DNA of 64,000 bases from positions 1-64,000 of the forward strand of contig JACCGJ010016149.1 in the NCBI GenBank assembly GCA_013407085.1, given 5' to 3'. A program made the position numbers and the translations under genes. Within the stretch, counting starts at the first letter, position 1; each line of letters starts with the position of its first letter. Below are positions 57,520 through 64,000 of the stretch, in pieces. A model generated the notes under the pieces. That model was not told the DNA's origin. It saw nothing but the letters and a program-made list of their open reading frames with translations, and ran no database searches. This DNA comes from Atriophallophorus winterbourni. Its lineage: Eukaryota; Platyhelminthes; Trematoda; Plagiorchiida; Microphallidae.

Positions 57520-57555
57520 GATGACAAAAGCAGAATAAAAAATAGAAATCAGTAT

Positions 57556-57780
57556 CACAGGGCGATAGTCGACCAAGTCGAAACGAGTGCCCAGATTCTT
57601 TCGGTGTGCTTGAAAACACCCACCACTACCAGGATTGATTCGTAAGTAACACAGGCGTGTGTAACTGTGAATGAAAGATGGGAGATGTCTCATCACCGAA
57701 AGGTGAGAGAGTTATGCATGTTGCATGTCCAATCGAATGAAAAGACGATGGACAGCAGTTTATTTCCACAAACATACAGG
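57556..57780 (-). mobile_element. 3' end of another CR1 copy, directly upstream of CR1-X
   Basis: Reverse complement of 40090-40312, which in the Gypsy LTR is the 3' end of a CR1 and carries a ctgata tail. Here it runs to ccctgtgatactgat and then directly into ttctattttttattctgc and the CR1-X ORF1 start. It is therefore either the tail into which CR1-X inserted or a shared 5'/3' module. Confidence 0.7.
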
Positions 57781-57782
57781 AA

Positions 57783-58420
57783 TCTAGCGAGACACTTCTG
57801 GCGAATAATAATAATAATAATAATATATTCTTGGACATCCAAGGCATGCAATACATGATCAGTTTATCAAAATTTAAACAGCAAAAAAATAGTACAGTGC
57901 AAGGGACCGAAGTGAGCGGGATTTTTAAAAAAATTTTTTGTTCAATAAGGGAAATGAATATACAGTAGGTAAGAAAAAATTTCAATGTCTAATAGAAATG
58001 AAATTTCATTTGAATTATGTCAAGATTTACGAATGGCAAGGATGCAAGAAACAAATAGAGAACAGAAATGGAAGTTAATCATGGAAAAAGTGGTGCGATT
58101 TGTAATGAAGTTGTCATAAAAAAATGATAAATATATTATATATGCATAAATTCATGTTTTTACGGAAAGGTTGGTTAAGAAGATTGAAAAGGGAACATAA
58201 ATCCATTGAAAGAAAAAAAATCTGAGAAATTATGGGGGGTGTGAGAGTGTGTGGCTAATAGCAAGGAGTAGGTAGTGGGGTGCTGTGCTCCAATGCTCTT
58301 GAAGAATTGTCGACGAATCGAACCGAAATTTGTTCACCAGCCGGATTTTCGTTATCTGAAGGAAAATGAATCGCATACGGAACAAATCTCGGGCAGATAT
58401 ATTTCGAGCCAATAGACAAC
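57783..58420 (-). mobile_element. CR1-W-type 3' UTR and tail
   Basis: The minus strand ends in gcatgccttgga-tg-tccaagaata followed by (ATT)n (57808-57829), the same hairpin tip as CR1-W at 53050-53075. The upstream AT-rich part has weak similarity to 53065-53130. No coding part recognised. Confidence 0.6.
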
Positions 58421-58436
58421 GATACGACCTAGAACA

Positions 58437-59990
58437 ATGGTCAAAACGTTTTACGTTGATGGGTTTGGAAGCGATAAAACCTTCAGCTGTTACACGTTTG
58501 GTTCGCCACCGAATCTCTTCACACTTTGGCGTAGCTTGACTACTAAAAGGAACACTAAACTAAATTCTTACTTGTTACGTGACACACCTACGTGCAATAC
58601 TCGAATATACGCCGATATACCCTGGTGGGAAAGAAAAGGAGCCGGAGACGTCCGTAAGAAAACCAATGAGCGCAGTCTGATCCTTCTAGGCGTTCCAGAG
58701 GCTACCAGTACAACAGGAGCTGCGAAACAATAACACGACTATAAACAGTGGCTATACGTTGCAGAAGCGATTGGAGCACGCGAAAGTGTTGTCGCGAATA
58801 CCTTCAGGATACCGAGGTCACCAAACTACAAAGGCGATGGACCACCCTCTTTAAAACTCACTTTCTCAACTTCTGCTATGACAGCCTTTGTCAGACAAAA
58901 TTGGAAAATACACAGGAAAAATATCCTCAATGACCTCAAACTCAGCATATCGAAGGCTGCCTCCGAGACACAAGCTGCAGCAACGCCGTGCGAAGATACG
59001 GACAGACTAAACTCCGAAGTTGTTTCAAAAAACTGCAATGGTCCGGCTCACAGAGAATCGACCATACAAACATCATCCGCTTAGGCTCGCTACACACGAA
59101 AACCACTGGTAAATGCCCATTCACAAATGCACAGTGCTTGCTTAACAAAATCGCCGAATTAACCCATTTTAACGCTCAGTTTCCTGCTAACATCATTGCT
59201 GTTACCGAAAGATGGTTTTAAGATCAGGTGAACGATTGCGAGTTGACACTTCCCAACATGATTCTACTTCGACGAGATCATTCAGTATCAGGTGGTGAAG
59301 TTGCTTTGTATTATAACGAACGTTTTCAATGCACAGCTGTACCTGACCCAAGGTTTAAGCTAGATGACACCATGTGGTGTAGCATTCACTTGGAGACTGG
59401 AGTGAACTGTATACTTGGTGTGATCTACCGCTCGCCAAACTCTTCCGATGCCCAGAATGAAATGTTGTAAAGAATGATGCGCAACGCTGCAAATCTTAAA
59501 GAATGCCAATTGTTAATAATGGATGAATTTATTCTACCACATATCTACACCAAAAGTGAGCATACTATGCAATAGCTTGAGTACAAATTCCGTGAGATAA
59601 TCACTTTTACTCCCCTATACAACCATGTCTATTCATTCACTCGACAAAGGGGCCTTAATAAATCATCAATTCTAGATCTGGTTTTAACCTTCAAAGCAAC
59701 AGCAGTAGAGTCAGTGCAATATCATATTCCTTTGGGGCTGAGTTGCCATCAGGTGTTGTCATTCGAATTCGTGTGCAACGCCAAAAGGGCGTCGGGCGAC
59801 GTTAAGTTCATCAGGAGAGTCGATTAATTCGGCCTTCGCGGTGCGATTACGATTATGAAGGAAAAACATCTCGATCTCATGAATACAGAAACTCATTGTT
59901 CTAGTCTGTTAAGTTTTATCGGTACAAAACTTGGTGACACCGTTGACTCCTTGTTGAATGACTGCACCGACTGCTTCTTAAGAGGCGCCT
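58437..59990 (+). pseudogene. CR1 copy: ORF1 end and ORF2 endonuclease
   Basis: ORF1 part (58437-58733): SYLLRDTPTCNTRIYADIPW followed by WERKG and RSLILLGVPEATS. The ORF2 endonuclease starts near 59110 with FTNAQCLLNKIAELT and IIAVTERWF (Glu, followed by a stop), then LLRRDHSVSGGEVALYYNE, ILGVIYRSPNSSD, a degraded GDFN region (LLIMDEFILP), SSILDLVLTF and a decayed end. Several stops and shifts. RT is missing; the copy ends at a Gypsy scrap near 59985. Confidence 0.8.
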
Positions 59991-60385
59991 GTGGCGAGTG
60001 ATAACTCTGCATTGGAACACCTAGTCATGTACGTCAGTGAAGTAGCTGCGTTCAAGGCAGATTTTAAACATTCGAACGACTTGATGGCGTTGTCATTCGT
60101 CTTGAAATCGCGCCCCTTGCCGCGTAGTAAATCAGTCATTGGCTGTGATACAGCAGCACAGTGTGGAATGAACCCCTTATAATAATTCACAAGATCAAGA
60201 AAACGTCTCAACTGGTGGAGGGAAGTTTTACAGGGATACTCACTGATGGTTGATATTTTTGTGGCACAGGTATGATAACACAACTGTCTACAAATGACCG
60301 AGGATTTCCGAGAAAGCAACTCCAAACAAACATTTGTCAGGACTGACAATAAGGCCATCATCCATCCATCCATTTGAATGGATGG
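59985..60385 (-). pseudogene. Gypsy RT/RNase H fragment
   Basis: The minus frame reads ISTISEYPCKTSLHQLRRFL, DLVNYYKGFIPHCA, PMTDLLRGKGRDF and FECLKSALNAATSLTYM, ending ELSLATGAS. These match the block between RT and RNase H in the intact element ([32 protein letters not shown] with D changed to G). Isolated scrap. Confidence 0.8.
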
Positions 60386-62011
60386 TAGTATCCTGCGTTA
60401 AAAATATAGACATCAATAGGTAGGGGCCAATGCAGTAGTTCTCAACATAAGGTTTCGTAACCTTTATTTAGAGATGTGCTCGTTCGCTGAGGTAACAATA
60501 TCTGTCGTCAAGCTATTCCACAAAAAGCATACACGAACAGCAGAGAAGTGACGACGACAGTGATTGTGGGATTTGAAGGGTAAAAGGGTGGATGCGTGTG
60601 GGGACAACGGAACAAAACTTGAATAGGTGTTTGAGAGGGTGGGATTTTGCGTAAGTGTTTCGATATGTCCGAGTGAGGTCGTGTAAAATACGTTTGCCCT
60701 AGAGTGAGCACCGTCCAAGTCTGGTCAGTCGCTCCTCAAAGGGTAAATTATTCAATCCGGTAACCATTTTGGTTGCCTTGTGATAAATTCGTTCGAGAAG
60801 CGAGATGTTTTTTTCCAAGCTTGTAAAGCGTAGTCAACGACGGGATGTAAGTAAGTGTTTAGTATTTTTGCGAGTGAGTTTGATGGTAATCGTCCGAAAA
60901 TGCGTTTCAGTAAACCGAGCAAGCTGCACGCACGCTTGTAGACGGCTTTGCACTGTAGGCTGTTTTTTAAAGTGCCAGACATCCAGATTCCGAGATCCTT
61001 TTGTGATGTACTCTCATTCGAGCCGGTGGCTGCCAAGTGTATAGGTGAAGGGAAAGGGTTTTCCGACTTGCAACATTTTGCACTTGCGGAAATTAAATGG
61101 CAGTTTGTTTTGGATTGACCCCTGGTGCAGCTTATTCAAATCTCTTTTCAGAACTTGACAGTCCTTGATAGAGTTGAGCTTCGTCCAGATTTTTACATCG
61201 TCTGCGAATAAAACGAGCTTACATGCTAGTAAGTTCAGTTGATCGTTTATAAATATGAAAAACAGTATCGGACCGATAACTGAACCCTAAGGGACTCCGC
61301 TCGTGCCTTCAATTGTTCGAGAAGTTCCACCATCTATTCTGACTTTTACATTGCGTCCAGACAGATAACTTGTGAACCATGTTAGTAAGTTTCTGATGAC
61401 GCCAACATTCTGCAGCTTCTGAAGCAGTAACTAGTGATTCACTCTGTCGAATCCTTTAGATATATCTGAGTAATTGGTATGGACCGAACCCCCTTGGTCC
61501 AGTGCTTGCGTTCAGTCATTTAGAGTCGTGAGCAAGTTAAGCATGAATATGATTTCCTAAATCCGTGTTGTGTAAATGTCATTAGCTGATGGTTCTCGAG
61601 ATGTTCAACAAGTCGTTCACACACCAGGCGTTCCAAAATTTTACAAACCGTTGAAAGAAGCGTCACGAGGCGGTAATCCGCCGGATCAGAACGACTGCCC
61701 CCTTTGTAGATTGGTGTGATAACACCGGTTTTCCATTGAGTTGGTACGGCTCCCGTATAAAATGAGTGCCTAAATAGACCACATAGTGGGCCACAAAGCT
61801 TCAGCTAGCATGCGTTCAGAACAGCAGGTATTATTCCATCATCTCCTGGTGATTTGCGAACGTTCGGCCCGCGTAAATGCTTTCGCATAACCGTAGGATA
61901 TACCTCGATGTTACTAAGGCATTCAACATGTAGTAAGCGCGGCAAAGACGTCAGCAATAACACGTTCTTTGAACAAAATACTTGCGCATAAAATAATATT
62001 AGGGGGGTCCA

Positions 62012-62190
62012 CGACAGTTGCACCTTGACAATTGCTTCCCGACAGTTGCTCCGTGACAATTGCTCCTCTGACAATTGCTCCTCGGACAGTTGCTCCTCGG
62101 ACAGTTGCTCCATGGACATTTGCTCCTTGCCCAATTGCTCCTTGACCAATTGCTCCTTGCCCTATTGCTCCTTGACCAATTGCTCCATGA
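62012..62190 (+). repeat. Left arm: ~12 tandem copies of a 15-bp repeat
   Basis: Degenerate unit near gacaattgctccttg, 15 bp long, repeated about 12 times. Because 15 is a multiple of three, all frames stay open and give five-residue repeats; I do not take these as genes. Confidence 0.9.
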
Positions 62191-62599
62191 ATTTCAGATC
62201 ACGATCAGATTGGTTAACATTGCGACGAAAATAATTCATACAAGTGAAGACAAGTATTTCAATAAAAATTGAATAAAATACTATAGATCACTGTAATAAC
62301 AATACCAATAACTAAGCCATGTGTTTTTTAGTGTTTTTCACGAAATCCTGGTCTCATGTCTGATAACTGCACACAAAAAATATCACTGTTACAAAACATC
62401 TTCCAAACTATTGTCTTGATTGTCTTCTCCTTCTTCTTCTGCAACAGAAGCCTACAAATTGTAGCAAAAGGCAATGCTCTTCAGCACACTCACGGTGTCC
62501 CGACCCTGCTGACCTTCAACAACTCTTTTAATTCTTTCTGCCACCATTGTAAGCCTGCATGGATACAACATGTAGTCTCTGGAACACCTCTAAGAATGT

Positions 62600-63446
62600 G
62601 AGCATTTAGGAGTACGTTTTCCACGTCCTCCGCAGATTGCAGCGTTATTCTTAAACGGCGAGGATCATCCTTGTGAGGAGAATTCAGGTGGCGGTTTAAT
62701 CGAACTATTGATGTGTAACGAAGGCTAAATACAACTCTACCTTCAAATTGAGCGCACTTAATCTTTGTTCTCCTTTTCCCTTTCAAACCGACGGCGAGGT
62801 ACTTAGTCGTCCGTTGGTTGATACAATCAGTGTTTACCACATCCTGGAATACAGTCACTTTTTTTATCTTTGACTGCGTCATTGCGCGCACTTTTCGAAA
62901 TACTTTTTGTACTGCGTGACATCTACCAGCCCGGGCTGTGCATCGTACCATACACCTTTGTATTTCGACTTCCGGAGTTCTCATTTGGTGTGTGTGCTAT
63001 CATTGTGCTTGTTGTAAACTGCAGCTTTACCTCAATCGCTACAGATGAAGTAGTAACTGCGGCCAAGCTCATCTGACTGCAGAGTTTATACCACTCAGTT
63101 AAGTCATGTTTTTGCTTAGATTCAAACAGCGTTTCCTGCGACTCGGTCAGGTTTGTACATATAACGCTAAGTTTTACAACCGCGGATTTTGTTTTATAAT
63201 GTGAGTCAGTCATTTTAATAGCAGTGGTTTTTTGAGTTCTTTTTCGTTTCCGTTTAGTCGAGGAGTCACTAATCCCAACGACCGCCTCCCCGTTTTAGTC
63301 ACCATCTGCGCGGTTATCTGAGCAAATGTTGACCTGCTCGAGTATGATGGATTATCTACTGGCTCTTCGGCAGTAACGACGGGTAATGACGGTGTCTTTA
63401 TGACATTTATTTTCAGTTCATTTAGTTTTTGTATACTGGATTCCAT
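62600..63446 (-). pseudogene. CR1 ORF1 fragment carried inside the foldback-like element
   Basis: The minus strand reads STFAQITAQM, then VVKLSVICTNLTESQETLFE and EWYKLCSQMSLAAVTTSS, then after ~270 bp of unrelated DNA VRLNRHLNSPHKDDPRRLRI, VENVLLNAHILRGVPE and LQWWQKEL. These align in order with ORF1 of CR1-X (LTVICSNVPETDSP; LCHELSLD; MVRLSRNQ; LRIVLKSLADVES; YMLR). No PHD finger is present. Two or more shifts. It belongs to the CR1 clade but is distinct from CR1-X. Confidence 0.8.
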
Positions 63447-63647
63447 TCCATTTATACGAGTCTCAATATCATATTTAGGGGTCTCCGTTGCCGAGTAAAC
63501 AAGTAAACAAGTGAACTGAGTTCAAGCTTAAACCAGCAAGAGTGACACCACTGTTGATTTTTATGTGTGTGAACGAAAGCGAAAGACCACTGTTCTGGGC
63601 GACTCCATCTCCGTGGAACTGAGTTCAAGTGAACTCAGTTCACTTGT

Positions 63648-63795
63648 ACAAGAAGCAATTGGTCAAGGAGCAATTGGTCAAGGAGCAAATGTCCAAGGAG
63701 CAACTGTCCGAGGAGCAACTGCCGAGGAGCAATTGTCAGAGGAGCAATTGTCGCGGAGCAACTGTCGGGGCGCAATTGCCAAGGAGCAACTGTCG
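63648..63795 (-). repeat. Right arm: ~10 inverted tandem copies of the 15-bp repeat
   Basis: Unit near caaggagcaattgtc, the reverse complement of the left-arm unit, about 10 copies with some 13-14-bp variants. With the left arm it would form a long imperfect hairpin. Confidence 0.9.
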
Positions 63796-64000
63796 GTACC
63801 CCATATTAGGGCATTAGCTGTATCCTTGACATTATCAGTTAGTCCGTTCTCTGTATGGATAGGAAATACGCCTGGTTTTACCTTGGTCGCTGTGTGTACG
63901 ATGGTGTACAGCAACTTAGGATGTCGTTTCATCTGGTCTATCAGCTTACAATGGTGATATTGCTTGTCTTCTCGAATTAAGGACGTCACCTTGTTACGAA

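Larger units (their letters stand above)
52030..57540 (-). mobile_element. CR1-X, full-length CR1-clade retrotransposon split by another CR1
   Basis: Minus strand: short 5' UTR, ORF1 (57519-56141), ORF2 endonuclease and RT (about 56100-54059), interruption (53036-54058), ORF2 C-terminal domain (53035-52315), ~285-bp 3' UTR and a tail made of tattgac repeats followed by tgatac repeats (52025-52077). ORF2 stops matching exactly where the other part begins (LQMDLNSLNS, then MNQLPFNPRKC), so the two halves are one element. Confidence 0.85.
62004..63802. mobile_element. Foldback-like non-autonomous DNA element (1.8 kb)
   Basis: ATATTAGG flanks it at 61996-62003 and 63803-63810 (a ninth base, G, also matches on one alignment). 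The ends are inverted: GGGGTCC-ACGACAGTTGC at the left, and GGGGTACCGACAGTTGC when the right end is read in reverse. Inside each end lies a block of ~15-bp tandem repeats in opposite orientation (62012-62190 and 63648-63795). The interior holds a CR1 ORF1 fragment and no transposase. The interrupted CR1-Z frame continues across the site if the element and one TSD copy are ignored. The 8-9 bp TSD would fit hAT, P or Mutator-type transposases; the architecture recalls Foldback elements. Confidence 0.85.
60440..64000 (-). pseudogene. CR1-Z ORF2 (linker, RT), split by a foldback-like element
   Basis: At the window's right edge the minus strand reads LIREDKQYHHCKLIDQMKRH and TENGLTDNVKDTANALI, the CR1 linker between endonuclease and RT. 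It is interrupted at 63802 and resumes at 62003 with LFYAQVFCSKNV, then RKSPGDDGIIPAVL, GVITPIYKGGSRSDPADY, TQHGFRKSYSCLT, a decayed palm, KDLGIWMSGTLK, RACSLLGLLKRIFGRLP, YLHPVVDYALQAW and VCFLWNSL, ending near 60464. Many shifts and stops. The endonuclease lies beyond the window. Confidence 0.85.

Noticed and set aside
62025..62234. Cysteine/serine-rich repeat protein on the plus strand
   Set aside because: The frame is just the 15-bp tandem repeats of the left arm read in phase; other frames are open too.
63565..63957. Gln/Gly-rich repeat protein at the right arm
   Set aside because: Same reason: a multiple-of-three repeat keeps frames open, and the frame crosses the element border into antisense CR1.

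Overview
This window is eukaryotic, transposon-saturated DNA. I see no host protein-coding gene, tRNA or rRNA gene that I can support. Every recognisable coding stretch belongs to a retroelement: RTE-clade and CR1-clade non-LTR retrotransposons, a Penelope-like element (PLE), and Ty3/Gypsy LTR elements whose Gag carries a C-H-C-C knuckle of the CsRn1/Kabuki type. That mixture suggests a flatworm (trematode or cestode), but this is inference from element families and not a species call. Almost all copies are broken by stops, frameshifts, 5' truncation or nesting.

Region 1 (1-20660) is a head-to-tail array of four copies of a 4.6-6 kb unit (starts at 1, 5981, 11635 and 16232). The unit is a mosaic of decayed PLE, CR1, RTE-endonuclease and Gypsy-integrase pieces. 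Units A and B share one middle segment (PLE reverse transcriptase); units C and D share a different one. Unit D is interrupted by an RTE fragment. Region 2 (20660-24670) holds RTE 3' ends, a hammerhead-like relic and a decayed plus-strand RTE.

Region 3 (24672-32745) has two minus-strand RTE elements back to back. RTE-1 is nearly intact, with one in-frame stop between endonuclease and RT. RTE-2 is more decayed and is split by a 538-bp copy of a third RTE family flanked by a 12-bp target-site duplication (TSD). Region 4 (32745-39373) is old mosaic DNA with several copies of a ~230-bp dispersed repeat (called R200 here), one flanked by a 14-bp TSD, and an RTE endonuclease fragment.

Region 5 (39378-45689) is a full-length Gypsy element with 458-bp LTRs, a 4-bp TSD, a -1 frameshift site between gag and pol, and two later retroposon insertions. 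Region 6 (45690-52030) holds a second, mostly deleted Gypsy element and several CR1 and RTE pieces. Region 7 (52030-58420) is a stack of minus-strand CR1 copies: CR1-X (ORF1 with PHD finger, ORF2 with endonuclease and RT) starts at the 3' tail of another CR1 and is itself split by a different CR1 fragment.

Region 8 (58437-64000) has a plus-strand CR1, a Gypsy RT scrap and a minus-strand CR1 ORF2 that runs off the window. That last ORF2 is interrupted by the most unusual object here: a 1.8-kb foldback-like element (62004-63802). Each end is an inverted block of ~15-bp tandem repeats, it is bounded by an 8-9 bp TSD, and it carries a CR1 ORF1 fragment as cargo. Removing it would leave the interrupted frame open.
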